Shown here piece by piece: positions 1 to 7,938 of a DNA stretch of 64,000 nt; within the stretch, counting starts at the first letter, position 1; every line of letters begins with the position of its first letter. This DNA comes from Planctomycetota bacterium. Lineage in GTDB: Bacteria; Planctomycetota; Phycisphaerae; Phycisphaerales; UBA1924. The stretch is from NCBI GenBank assembly GCA_014584315.1, contig JACTNA010000005.1:1-64000 (forward strand), read 5' to 3'. The position numbers and the translations under genes are program-made. The notes beneath the pieces are model-generated. The model did not search any database, was not told the DNA's origin, and was given only the letters and a program-made list of their open reading frames with translations.

Positions 1-257
1 GCGATGCGGTAGGCCCGCGCCTGGTCGGGCGTCAGGCCCTCGGCGACGTGGACGGGGACGCTCTCCAGGCCCAGCTCGCGCGCCGCCTTCCAGCGCGTGT
101 GGCCGACGATGATCACGCCGCGCTCGTCCACGACGATCGGCTGGCGGAAGCCGAACTCGCGGATGGACCGGGCGACGGCGTCCACCGCCGGGTCGTTGCG
201 GCGCGGGTTGCCCTCGTAGGGCCTGATCTCGTCGATCGGGCGGAGCGCGACGTTCAT
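1..257 (-). CDS. ParB N-terminal domain protein (partial)
   Basis: The gene runs off the left edge; 85 codons of the N-terminus are visible. Translation gives MNVALRPIDEIRPY, then a NPR-x-N segment, IREFGFRQPIVVDE and VGHTRWKAARELG, ending in a PDQARAYRIA segment. This is the ParB/Srx nuclease-like fold as found at the N-terminus of phage- and element-borne proteins, often fused to or paired with a DNA methyltransferase. The ATG at 257 follows a good ribosome binding site (AGGAGGG on the minus strand). The C-terminal half, which would show any methyltransferase domain, is outside the window. Its position beside a tRNA fragment suggests cargo of an integrated element rather than the chromosomal partition gene. 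Confidence 0.8.
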   Translation of the reverse strand, partial: MNVALRPIDEIRPYEGNPRRNDPAVDAVARSIREFGFRQPIVVDERGVIIVGHTRWKAARELGLESVPVHVAEGLTPDQARAYRI

Positions 258-739
258 ACGGCCCTCCTAACCTCGAAGCGCGCGTCGTGCGCTGCGACAT
301 GATAACGCGCGCGCGCCGCGTTCAGAAGGGCTGCGCTGCGCCGACGCGCGCGCGCGACGCGCTCCGATCGCGCACCGGATCGCACACCGCAGCAGCGGCT
401 GGCCGCGGGGCGCACCGAGAAATCATGCAAAATATCAGCGGGGCGCGGCCGTCAGGCCGCGGGAACGGTCACGGACACGAACTCGGCCCGCGCGCCGTCG
501 GAACCGCGCCGCGTTGCCGCTCCGCGCCGTCCCGTGCCGAACACCCGCTCCGTCGCGCAGGGCGTTGCGGCCGACCGGCCGTTGCGTTCATGAGCGCCCC
601 TGGCTTCCAGACGCATCGGGGGATGACGCCGGTTGCCCGCTCGCGCCGACCCAATCGCCGACGCCTTGTGCAAGCGCTGGTGCAAGCGGGCGCGGCGAGC
701 GCCGTAAACCGCGGAGGATTCGCGGCTTGCGGTCGGGCG
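258..739. other. Gene-poor end of probable integrated element
   Basis: No convincing gene is seen in about 480 bases. The open frames here have arginine- and alanine-rich products with no recognisable domain, and no integrase is visible. The stretch lies between the ParB-domain gene and the tRNA fragment, so it is probably the non-coding terminus of the integrated element. Confidence 0.4.
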
Positions 740-747
740 CTCCAGTC

Positions 748-789
748 TTCCCAAGCTGAATGTCGAGGGTTCGATTCCCTTCGCCCGCT
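748..789 (+). tRNA. 3' half of tRNA-Gly(CCC); probable attachment site
   Basis: The sequence starts at an anticodon loop TTCCCAA (anticodon CCC at 750-752). It continues through the 3' anticodon strand GCTGA, the variable bases, a T arm GAGGG-TTCGATT-CCCTT and the acceptor 3' strand CGCCCGC plus discriminator T. Upstream bases do not form the matching 5' half: the five bases before the loop (cagtc) pair poorly with GCTGA, and no GCGGGCG 5' acceptor is found at the right distance. A tRNA 3' half cut at the anticodon loop is the usual trace left by a tyrosine integrase that targets tRNA genes. The intact tRNA-Gly would then lie at the other end of the element, left of the window. A decayed tRNA copy is the alternative. 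Confidence 0.6.
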
Positions 790-804
790 TTGGCCCGCTT
801 TGGC

Positions 805-840
805 AAGCCGTCCGCGTCGCCGGTGCGACGCGGACGGCTT
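805..840. terminator. Perfect 16-bp hairpin behind the tRNA fragment
   Basis: Arms 805-820 and 825-840 are exactly complementary (16 bp) around a CGGT loop. It lies 15 bases after the tRNA 3' end and 47 bases before the stop codon of the convergent secreted-protein gene, so it can serve as a bidirectional terminator. No long T run follows. Confidence 0.7.
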
Positions 841-887
841 CTTGATTGGGGTGTGGGTTCCGGTTTGAGCGGGTACATCGGCTCAAG

Positions 888-2402
888 TCACGGGGGCCAC
901 TTGATCCAGATCTTGGGGTCGGGCAGGTCGTTGACGCCCCCGCCGAAGGGGTTGTTCCGGCAGGTGTGGACCTCGACGCTCTGCGTCGGCGCCTGGTTCA
1001 GACCGAACTGATCGATCAAGTCATCGGGGTACACGCCGACCGTGTCATCGGCGTAGCACTCGATCGGCAGGCCGTCGGGCAGGAAGTCGACCTCCTGGAC
1101 GCAGTTGGCGGCCGAGATGTAGACGCCTTCCGGCGGAGCGCCGGCGAGGCCTCGCGAGCCGATCGTGTGCGGGGTGAAGTTCAGGCGCGAACCGGCCAGG
1201 TCATGGGTGCGCACGTAGGACGTGGGCGCGCCGCCCGAGTCGGACCAGGTGCGGAGGGGAATGCCCGTGCCGTCGATGGTCATGCCGAGGGCTTCGTCGT
1301 AGCAGGTGGTGCTGCCCGCGACCAGGACTCGCTCGGGGGATCCGACCGGCGGTCGGCGGAACGAGATCGCGCCGGGGGCCGGGATGAAGTCAAGCCCGAC
1401 GGCGTGCATGAGCCAGTTGCTCGAAGGCGGAACGCCGCAGGTGCCGGGCGTGAGCCGGCCGACCACGAGTTGCGGCCCGGAGCAGAAGTCCATCTGATCG
1501 ATGAACATGCCGGAGAGGACCATGTCGTGCGAGACGGGATCGAAGTCGATGGCGCGCCATTGATCGACGTGGTCGTAGACGGTTCCGAGCGTAGGCCCGA
1601 TGAAGTGGCCCGTGACCGGGTCGATGTTCAGGATGAAGGCCCGGTTGCCGAATGATCCAGCCGCCATGATGCTGCCGGGGGGGGCGTTGACGCTCCCGGG
1701 CGGGACGATCGCCATGTCGAGCAGTTCGAGCGAACGGCCGAGTCCGACACCGTCGGTGTAGTACTTGGACCACTTGGGATTGCCGGCGGAGTCGAGGCAG
1801 GTCACGAGGCCGACGGAAGGCGCGGTGAAGTTGTAGTACATGGTCCGAGCGACCACGACGTCGCCGTTGGGGAGTTCATCCACGGTGACGGAGGGCCGCT
1901 CGATGCTCCATTGCAGGACGGGGGTCTGGTACTCCCCCGTGAGGCCGATGACCCAGTTGAGGGCGGGTGTGACCGTGTCGATGCTGCACGCGAAGACGCC
2001 GGCCGCGCCGGACACGTTGTCGCGGTACTGGCCGGCGATGAGGATGTCGCGCTTGTTGGCGGCGACCTTCACGTCGTAGCCGACGAGGTCCCGCCACTGG
2101 AAGTGGTCGGGGATCAACCACTCGTCGATGATCGTGTGCTTGTCCGACCAGAACACGACGTGGAGTCCCTTCTGGCCCGTCGGCAGCGTGCGCGAGCCGA
2201 CGCTGACGAGGCGATCGACGACGGCCGGCGCCTTGAGGAACACGTCGAGAGCGAAGTGCTCGGTGGGTTCGGCCGGGCCGGCCGCGCTCTGGTACTCGCG
2301 GTCGGTGTCGAACGCCTTGTTGAACTGGGCACGGGCGTCTGAGGGCGCGAGCGTGAGCATCGCTGCGCCGGCTGTGGTGAGACAGAGCCTGCCGAGGGTC
2401 AT
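888..2402 (-). CDS. Secreted hypothetical protein
   Basis: 504 residues. A signal peptide is clear: a short n-region, a hydrophobic stretch and cleavage around ARA-Q at residues 24-26. The remainder is rich in alternating hydrophobic and polar strands with repeated G-D-V-V-V and V-A-G type turns, which suggests an all-beta, possibly propeller-like fold. Several cysteines (such as FACSID and LVTCLD) could form disulfides outside the cytoplasm. No catalytic motif was recognised. The ATG at 2402 has a good ribosome binding site (AAGGAG) upstream. The gene is monocistronic and convergent with the tRNA-fragment hairpin. No PEP-CTERM tail is present. Confidence 0.75.
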   Translation of the reverse strand: MTLGRLCLTTAGAAMLTLAPSDARAQFNKAFDTDREYQSAAGPAEPTEHFALDVFLKAPAVVDRLVSVGSRTLPTGQKGLHVVFWSDKHTIIDEWLIPDHFQWRDLVGYDVKVAANKRDILIAGQYRDNVSGAAGVFACSIDTVTPALNWVIGLTGEYQTPVLQWSIERPSVTVDELPNGDVVVARTMYYNFTAPSVGLVTCLDSAGNPKWSKYYTDGVGLGRSLELLDMAIVPPGSVNAPPGSIMAAGSFGNRAFILNIDPVTGHFIGPTLGTVYDHVDQWRAIDFDPVSHDMVLSGMFIDQMDFCSGPQLVVGRLTPGTCGVPPSSNWLMHAVGLDFIPAPGAISFRRPPVGSPERVLVAGSTTCYDEALGMTIDGTGIPLRTWSDSGGAPTSYVRTHDLAGSRLNFTPHTIGSRGLAGAPPEGVYISAANCVQEVDFLPDGLPIECYADDTVGVYPDDLIDQFGLNQAPTQSVEVHTCRNNPFGGGVNDLPDPKIWIKWPP

Positions 2403-2556
2403 GGGGGGTCTCCTTGGAAATCCTGTGTGCGTGCCGCGGATCGCTCGGGCGAGTCGGCCTCGACGATCGCCGTCCGGAGTGCATTGCCGCCAGGGCGGTG
2501 GACCTGTCAGGCCCCGCTCGAGATTTCGCGCCGTCGAGCCGTTCGGCAGGGTCCCC

Positions 2557-2562
2557 TACAAT
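2557..2562 (+). promoter_or_regulatory. Possible -10 hexamer TACAAT
   Basis: TACAAT lies 34 bases before the ATG of the fused hydratase gene and matches the -10 consensus at five of six positions. No good -35 is seen at 17 bases upstream. It is one of several such hexamers in the window. Confidence 0.35.
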
Positions 2563-2595
2563 GACCCGAACGCCGCTGCCCGAGGCCCCGTTCCC

Positions 2596-4590
2596 ATGCC
2601 GCACACGCTCGTCGAGAAACTCGCCACGAACGCCGCTGTCGGACTTGGGGCGGGCGAGGCCGCGTGCTCGGGCCGGATCGTCCGCGTTCGCCCGAAGCAC
2701 GTGATGACGCACGACAACACGGCGGCGGTGATCCCGAAGTTCCTCGGCCTGTTCGAGGGCACAGGCCGCCAGCCGCGGGTCCGAGACCCGAGGCAACCCG
2801 TCTTCGCGATCGACCACGACATCCAGAACGTGACACCCGAGAACCTCGGCAGGTACGCGAAGATCGAGCGGTTCGCCGCCGACCACGGGATCGACCACTA
2901 CCCGCCGGGCACGGGCATCTCGCACCAGGTGATGGTGGAGCAGGGGTACGTCACGCCCGGCTCGATGGTCGTGGGGTCGGATTCGCACTCGAACCTGTAC
3001 GGCGCGCTCTGTTGCCTCGGCACGCCCGTCGTGCGCACCGACGCGGCGTGCCTGTGGGCGACCGGCACGACGTGGTGGAGGACGCCGCGGGTTGTGCGGT
3101 GCGTGCTGACGGGGCGGCTGCGCCCGGGCGTGGTCGGCAAGGACGTGATCATCGCGCTCTGCGGCGTGTTCAACCGCGACGAGGCGCTCAACCACGCGGT
3201 GGAGTTCGAAGGCGAGGGCGTCGCGTGCCTCTCGATGGACCAGCGGATGTCGATCGCGAACATGACGACGGAATGGGGCGCATTGGCGGGCATCTTCCCC
3301 TTCGACGAGACGCTGCGCGACTACCTGCTCGGACGGGCCGCGTATTTCGCGCAGGGCAGGCGGCCCGGCACGCGCCGGGCGGGATCGCTCGGCGGATACA
3401 CGGCCGAGGACGCCGAGCGGTGGTGGGAGCGGCGGCGGGCGTGCTCGGCGGACCCGGGCGCGACCTACCACGCCGAGATCACGTTGGACCTCTCGACGGT
3501 GGTCCCGCACGTCTGCGGGCCGAACGGAGTGAAGGTGATGCACGCCCTGCCCGAAATGGAGCGACGGCGCGTGCGAATCCAGAAGGCGTACCTGCTCTCG
3601 TGCGTCAACGCGCGGCTGGAGGACCTCGCCGAGGCGGCGTCGGTCGTGCGGGGGAAGCGCGTCGCGGAGGGCGTCGAGTTCTACGTCGCGGCGGCGAGCA
3701 TGGAAGTGCAGCGCGAGGCGGAGCGTCTGGGCTATTGGCGGTCGCTGCTCGACGCGGGGGCGATCGCGCTGCCCTCGGGGTGCGGGCCGTGCATCGGACT
3801 CGGAGCCGGCCTGGTTCGCGACGGGGAGGTCGCGATCAGCGCGACGAACCGCAACTTCCGGGGACGGATGGGCAGCCGGAACGCGGAGGTGTATCTCGCG
3901 TCGCCCGCGGTCGTGGCGGCCAGCGCGATCGCGGGCTGGATCCGTGCTCCCGGCGCGTTCGGCGAGTCACCTGTGCGCGCGTCGTACCGCGCGGGGGAGC
4001 AGGGCGCCGCCTCACAAGTGCCCAACGGCCACGGTCGGATCGTGGCCGGGTTCCCGCGGCGGATCCGGGCCGGGGCGGTGTTTCTCCCGCGGGACGACGT
4101 GGACACGGACGGGATTTTTGCCGGGAAACACACCTACAATGACGCTCTGACACCCGAACAAATGGCCGCCGTGACCTTTGAGAACTATGATCCCGCGTTC
4201 AACACGCTTTACAGACGGGGCGACGTGATCGTGTCCGGGCGGAACTTCGGGACGGGATCGAGCCGCGAGCAGGCGGCCACGGCATTGAAGCACAAGGGCG
4301 TCCCGTGCGTGATCGCGGCGTCGTTCAGCGAGACGTACGGGCGCAACGCCCTCAACAACGGCCTGCCCTGCGTCGAGTGTCCGGGGCTTGTCGAAGCCCT
4401 GCACCAACGGTACCCCGGCGTGTCCGGCGGCACGGTGCGGGCACCGGAGGTCGAGATCGACTTTGAGAGGTCGGTCGTTGGATGCGAGGGGATGGAGTTC
4501 GGGTTCACGCCGCTCTCGCCGGTCGCGCAGGAACTGGTGGCGATGGGGGGGGCGGAGTTGATGACGCGGACCGCGCTCGGCGCGGGATGA
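2596..4590 (+). CDS. Fused aconitase/isopropylmalate isomerase-type hydratase
   Basis: 664 residues combining the large (LeuC-like) and small (LeuD-like, swivel) parts in one chain. Iron-sulfur ligands of the family are visible: C336 in LLSCVNARLEDL and C396/C399 in SGCGPCIGLG. Substrate-loop motifs include VVGSDSHSNLYG and RNFRGRMGS. The swivel domain begins near residue 500 with DDVDTDGIFAGKHTYND and carries GRNFGTGSSREQA. Bacterial isopropylmalate isomerase is normally two subunits; single-chain forms occur in aconitase and fungal homoaconitase. With the dehydrogenase two genes downstream it could perform successive steps of isomerisation and oxidative decarboxylation, as in leucine, alpha-aminoadipate lysine or TCA chemistry. 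The substrate cannot be settled by eye. An upstream extension of the frame to 2128 overlaps the antisense gene and is not used. Confidence 0.8.
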   Translation: MPHTLVEKLATNAAVGLGAGEAACSGRIVRVRPKHVMTHDNTAAVIPKFLGLFEGTGRQPRVRDPRQPVFAIDHDIQNVTPENLGRYAKIERFAADHGIDHYPPGTGISHQVMVEQGYVTPGSMVVGSDSHSNLYGALCCLGTPVVRTDAACLWATGTTWWRTPRVVRCVLTGRLRPGVVGKDVIIALCGVFNRDEALNHAVEFEGEGVACLSMDQRMSIANMTTEWGALAGIFPFDETLRDYLLGRAAYFAQGRRPGTRRAGSLGGYTAEDAERWWERRRACSADPGATYHAEITLDLSTVVPHVCGPNGVKVMHALPEMERRRVRIQKAYLLSCVNARLEDLAEAASVVRGKRVAEGVEFYVAAASMEVQREAERLGYWRSLLDAGAIALPSGCGPCIGLGAGLVRDGEVAISATNRNFRGRMGSRNAEVYLASPAVVAASAIAGWIRAPGAFGESPVRASYRAGEQGAASQVPNGHGRIVAGFPRRIRAGAVFLPRDDVDTDGIFAGKHTYNDALTPEQMAAVTFENYDPAFNTLYRRGDVIVSGRNFGTGSSREQAATALKHKGVPCVIAASFSETYGRNALNNGLPCVECPGLVEALHQRYPGVSGGTVRAPEVEIDFERSVVGCEGMEFGFTPLSPVAQELVAMGGAELMTRTALGAG

Positions 4591-5246
4591 GGATCGAGGC
4601 CATGGCGAAGAAGGCAGGTACCACAGCGACGAAGTCCGCGCCGAAGTCCAGGAAAGCGCCCGACGCCGCGGGGAAGGGCGCGGCCGACGGCGTCGAGGCC
4701 AACGGCGTGGACAAGACGGCGGGGATCACCGAGGAGGCCGTCAAGAAGGGGACGGGGCGCGGTTGGGAGGACTGGTGCCGCATCCTCGACGACGCCGGCG
4801 CGGAGGTGATGACGCACAAGGAGATCGCGGTCTTCCTGACCGAGCGCGACGGCCTCTCGGCGTGGTGGGCGCAGATGGTGACCGTGGGGTACGAGCAGGC
4901 ACGCGGGCGGCGCGAGCCGAACCAGGCCGCCACCGGCTACCAGACGTCCGCGAGCCGCGTCATCGAAGTGCCGGTGTCGCGGGCGTATCGCGCCTGGGCC
5001 GACACGCGGACGCGCAAGCGCTGGCTGATGACGCCGTTCACGGTGCGCGTCGCGAACCGCGACAAGAACCTTCGGGTCACCTGGCCGGACCAGACGTTCG
5101 TGGACGTGTACTTCACGCCCAAGGGCGAGGGCAAGTGCCAGGTCGCGGTGCAGCAGCGCAAACTGAAGGCGTCCGGCGACGTGACGAAGGCCAAGAAGTT
5201 CTGGGCGGACCACCTGGAGCAGTTGCGGGCCTTGCTCGAAGAGTAA
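4587..5246 (+). CDS. DUF4287 and SRPBCC-like domain protein
   Basis: 219 residues from the ATG at 4587, which overlaps the stop of the hydratase gene (ATGA); a second ATG at 4602 is possible. The N-terminal 50 residues are lysine/alanine-rich and probably disordered. Residues about 52-110 match DUF4287 (TGRGWEDWCRILDDAGA, then SAWWAQMVTVGYEQARG). The C-terminal half resembles an activator of Hsp90/SRPBCC fold (SRAYRAWADTRTRKRWL and WPDQTFVDVYF). Function of this pairing is not known to me. Translational coupling between two enzyme genes suggests coexpression, but no direct part in the pathway is evident. Confidence 0.75.
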   Translation: MRIEAMAKKAGTTATKSAPKSRKAPDAAGKGAADGVEANGVDKTAGITEEAVKKGTGRGWEDWCRILDDAGAEVMTHKEIAVFLTERDGLSAWWAQMVTVGYEQARGRREPNQAATGYQTSASRVIEVPVSRAYRAWADTRTRKRWLMTPFTVRVANRDKNLRVTWPDQTFVDVYFTPKGEGKCQVAVQQRKLKASGDVTKAKKFWADHLEQLRALLEE

Positions 5247-5250
5247 GCCC

Positions 5251-6408
5251 GTGGCGAAGCACCGCATCGCGTGGATGCCGGGCGACGGCGTCGGGCACGA
5301 CGTCATGGACGCCGCCCGGCTCGTGCTCGACACGATGGGCTTCGACGCCGAGTACGTGCCGGCCGACATCGGCTGGGAGTGCTGGCGGCGCGAGGGCGAC
5401 GCCCTCCCGGCCCGAACCATCGACGCGCTGAGAAGCGCCGACTGCGCGCTCTTCGGCGCGATCACCAGCAAGCCGCGCGACGAAGCCGAGGCGGACCTGG
5501 ACCCGTCGCTGCGGGGACGCGGGTTGGTCTACACGTCGCCGATCGTGCGCCTCAGGCAGCTGTTCGACCTGCACACGAACCTCCGCCCGTGCAGGGCCTA
5601 CGAGGGCAACCCGCTGAACTTCCGCGGCCCGGAGGCGTCGCCGGTCGAGGGGCCGATCGACATCGTGGTCTTCCGCGAGAACACCGAGGGCATGTACGCG
5701 GGCGTCGAGTTCTTCCCGCTCCCGCGACCGGTCTACGACGCGCTGTGCGCGAACCCGCGCATGACGCCGTGGCGTGAGAAGGGGTTGGAGAACGTCGCCC
5801 TCTCGACGCGGATCGTGTCGCGGCAGGGCTGCGAGCGCATCTGCCGTCAGGCCTTCGAGTTCGCGCGCCGGCACGCACGCAAGCGCGTCACCCTCGTCGA
5901 GAAGCCGAACGTGCTGCGCGAGACCGGCGGCCTGATGACGCGGGCATTCCGCGAGGTCGCGCGGGACTACCCCGCGATCACGAGCGACGAGGCGAACATC
6001 GACGCGATCTGCATGTGGCTGCTGAAGAACCCGTCGGACTTCGACGTGCTCGTCGCCGAGAACATGTTCGGCGACATCATCTCCGATCTGTGCGCCGGCC
6101 TCGTCGGCGGGCTGGGCTTCGCGCCGTCGGCTAACATCGGGGACGACTACGCCGTCTTCGAGCCCACGCACGGCTCCGCCCCGAAATACGCCGGCCAGCA
6201 CGTCGTGAACCCCATGGCGATGCTGCTCACCGTCCGACTCATGCTCGACTGGCTCGGCGAGGCGTCGCTCGCCGACCGGCTCGAGTCCGCCATCGCGGAG
6301 GTCATACGCGAAGGACGTGTGGCGACCTACGACGTGAAAGGGCGCGGCCGGGGAGACTCGACGCTCGACGTCGCGCGGGCCGTGGCCCGCGCGGCCGCCC
6401 GCGCATGA
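5251..6408 (+). CDS. Isocitrate/isopropylmalate dehydrogenase family protein
   Basis: 385 residues, starting at GTG 5251, four bases after the preceding stop. Family marks include a nucleotide-binding start (IAWMPGDGVGHDVM), substrate residues in TNLRPCRAYEG, the VVFRENTEGMYAG loop, the lysine/asparagine pair in VTLVEKPNVLRE, and the metal-binding aspartates in SDEANIDAICMWL and ENMFGDIISDLCAGLVGGLG. The enzyme oxidatively decarboxylates a 2-hydroxy-3-carboxy acid with NAD(P). Candidates are isopropylmalate, isocitrate and homoisocitrate; the operon with a fused hydratase suggests it uses that enzyme's product. No LeuA- or citrate synthase-like gene is in the window to fix the pathway. Confidence 0.85.
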   Translation: MAKHRIAWMPGDGVGHDVMDAARLVLDTMGFDAEYVPADIGWECWRREGDALPARTIDALRSADCALFGAITSKPRDEAEADLDPSLRGRGLVYTSPIVRLRQLFDLHTNLRPCRAYEGNPLNFRGPEASPVEGPIDIVVFRENTEGMYAGVEFFPLPRPVYDALCANPRMTPWREKGLENVALSTRIVSRQGCERICRQAFEFARRHARKRVTLVEKPNVLRETGGLMTRAFREVARDYPAITSDEANIDAICMWLLKNPSDFDVLVAENMFGDIISDLCAGLVGGLGFAPSANIGDDYAVFEPTHGSAPKYAGQHVVNPMAMLLTVRLMLDWLGEASLADRLESAIAEVIREGRVATYDVKGRGRGDSTLDVARAVARAAARA

Positions 6409-6412
6409 GAAA

Positions 6413-6435
6413 GGGCGGGCGATCCGCGCCCGCCC
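6413..6435. terminator. Bidirectional hairpin between convergent genes
   Basis: GGGCGGGCG (6413-6421) and CGCCCGCCC (6427-6435) form a perfect 9-bp stem with a 5-base loop. It begins four bases after the dehydrogenase stop and lies 24 bases before the stop of the convergent PEP-CTERM gene. Confidence 0.65.
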
Positions 6436-6459
6436 CCGTGGCAGTTCACGCGAAGCCTG

Positions 6460-7080
6460 TCAGGCGCGGCGCCGGCGGATGGCGATCACGCCGCCCAGCG
6501 CAAGCAGACACGCGGTGCCCGGCGTCGGCACGGTCACGATCCATGCGCTGGACTCGTCGGCGAGCGCCTGGACATGGCCGGCGAAGCGGACCGCGCTGGC
6601 ATCGGTGTACGCGGCCTGGATCGCGGCGACCGAGGAGGAGCCGGGGTCGATCTTCAGCGAGAGCCATTCGCCGGGACCGACACCCTTGGCGGGCTTGGGG
6701 TTGTCAGCGCCGAAGGCGTAGAGCGAGCCGCCCCACGGGCCGCCGAAGTCGGCGATCGAGCCGGGCGGGTTGGCGGGCGTCGCGCCGTTGCTGAACGAGA
6801 CGCCGCTCGACCAGGCATGGAGCGACACGCCGCCCCACAACTGCGTCGTCGCCGTGTTCTCGACGTAGAACGTGGTGAGCACGCCCGCGGTGGCCGAGTC
6901 GTTCGAGATCACGAGTTCCGCGAAAGAGCCGTGGTCGATCACGTCGAGGCGGATCGTCAGGCCCGCGACCGAAGATGCGTGCTCCATGTTGAAGGGCGTC
7001 GCGACGATGTCCGCGAAGGCGGAGGCGGCGAGGCCAACCGTGGCGAGCGTCCCGAGGGCGATGCACGAAGTCCTTCTCAT
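6460..7080 (-). CDS. PEP-CTERM sorting domain protein
   Basis: 206 residues. The N-terminus is a signal peptide ending near ASA-FAD (residues 20-23). The C-terminus has the three-part sorting tail: a VPTPGTA motif, a short hydrophobic helix (CLLALGGVIAI) and a basic end (RRRRA). Such proteins are cut by an exosortase and usually become exopolysaccharide-associated; no exosortase gene is in the window. The middle has no recognised domain and is rich in Ser, Gly and Thr, typical of surface proteins. An AAGGTGG ribosome binding site precedes the ATG. Confidence 0.8.
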   Translation of the reverse strand: MRRTSCIALGTLATVGLAASAFADIVATPFNMEHASSVAGLTIRLDVIDHGSFAELVISNDSATAGVLTTFYVENTATTQLWGGVSLHAWSSGVSFSNGATPANPPGSIADFGGPWGGSLYAFGADNPKPAKGVGPGEWLSLKIDPGSSSVAAIQAAYTDASAVRFAGHVQALADESSAWIVTVPTPGTACLLALGGVIAIRRRRA

Positions 7081-7308
7081 GCTGAACCACCTTTCCGGTG
7101 TCGGCCGGGTGATGCGGGCCGCGTCGTGCGCGACGCCGGCCCTGACTCCTCCACCATTCCATACGAACGGCCGTGCGGCCAGACCGCGCCGTCACCACCC
7201 GCCGCCGACGTGGCGACTGCGACAGCGGTAGCGATGCTGCGGCCGGGCGGCTCGCGGCGACGACGCGCGCGCTCCTTGCGAGGTCCGAGAACCCGTTCGA
7301 CTCGGTGC

Positions 7309-7644
7309 TCAGCGCGCTCCGCGCAGTTCGCGCTCCGCGTCGAGCCAGTCTTCGAGCTCGTGGCCGTCCCGGCACCCGCGGACGATCCAGAGTTCGTACG
7401 CGCGCCGACGGATCTCATCCTGCGTCGGCTCCGGCCTCGCGCTCTGAGCTGTCGGAGCGCTCTCGGGTGGGGTGACGCTCGGGACGGAGACGCCGAGCAT
7501 CGGATGGCGCCCGAGCGTCCGGCGCCGAGGGGCCTCCGTACGCCGGAGCGAGCTCAACTCGGCCAAGGCGTCCCTCACCGTGCCGTACTCAACCGCCCCG
7601 CTTCTGGGGATGCTGCCTTCCGCTTGCTGGCTCCGCCGGGTCAT
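7309..7644 (-). CDS. DUF2934 domain protein
   Basis: 111 residues. The last 35 residues match DUF2934: IRRRAYELWIVRGCRDGHE followed by LEDWLDAERELR. The first 75 residues are Arg/Ser/Pro-rich and probably unstructured. The ATG at 7644 is preferred over 7668 because a GGGAGG ribosome binding site stands four bases before it. Function of DUF2934 is unknown. A region of about 230 bases with nothing recognisable separates it from the PEP-CTERM gene. Confidence 0.7.
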   Translation of the reverse strand: MTRRSQQAEGSIPRSGAVEYGTVRDALAELSSLRRTEAPRRRTLGRHPMLGVSVPSVTPPESAPTAQSARPEPTQDEIRRRAYELWIVRGCRDGHELEDWLDAERELRGAR

Positions 7645-7668
7645 GGGGCCTCCCTTCCCTAGGTCCAT

Positions 7669-7938
7669 GCGGACAGAGTTGTCTTCAATATTTTCGGTGA
7701 TTGAGCCGCTCGGGTCAAGATGGGCAAATCGGAATCCGACGCTCGCGCAAGTCTCTGTTCAGACTGTATTTACATATGATCTCCAAGGCTCTCACCTGTT
7801 CCAGGGTTGCGATGGCGTGCTCGCTCATGGGCTGCCGGTCCGGTGAGGAACCCGGAACCTCGCCGATCATCAGCACCGGGCATGTCCGCGTGTAGGCTTC
7901 GGGGCGGCCCAGCGGACGCGGCACAGGGAGGCGCGAGG
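7669..7938. promoter_or_regulatory. Intergenic region with an AT-rich island
   Basis: Bases about 7680-7790 are much richer in A and T than the surroundings and include TATGAT at 7775-7780, a plausible -10 for the giant hydrolase gene. A 69-codon minus-strand frame (7924-7715) is open here but has no recognised domain, and I do not call it as a gene. Confidence 0.3.

Noticed and set aside
452..886. Minus-strand open frame with a KGIEPSTFSLGRLERP segment
   Set aside because: The segment is the antisense translation of the tRNA T arm, a well-known annotation artefact. The rest has no domain.
2128..2595. N-terminal extension of the hydratase frame
   Set aside because: It overlaps the 5' end of the divergent secreted-protein gene, and the family start matches ATG 2596.
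7715..7924. 69-codon minus-strand frame before the giant hydrolase gene
   Set aside because: No recognised domain and no ribosome binding site I trust. It lies in the AT-rich promoter-like region.
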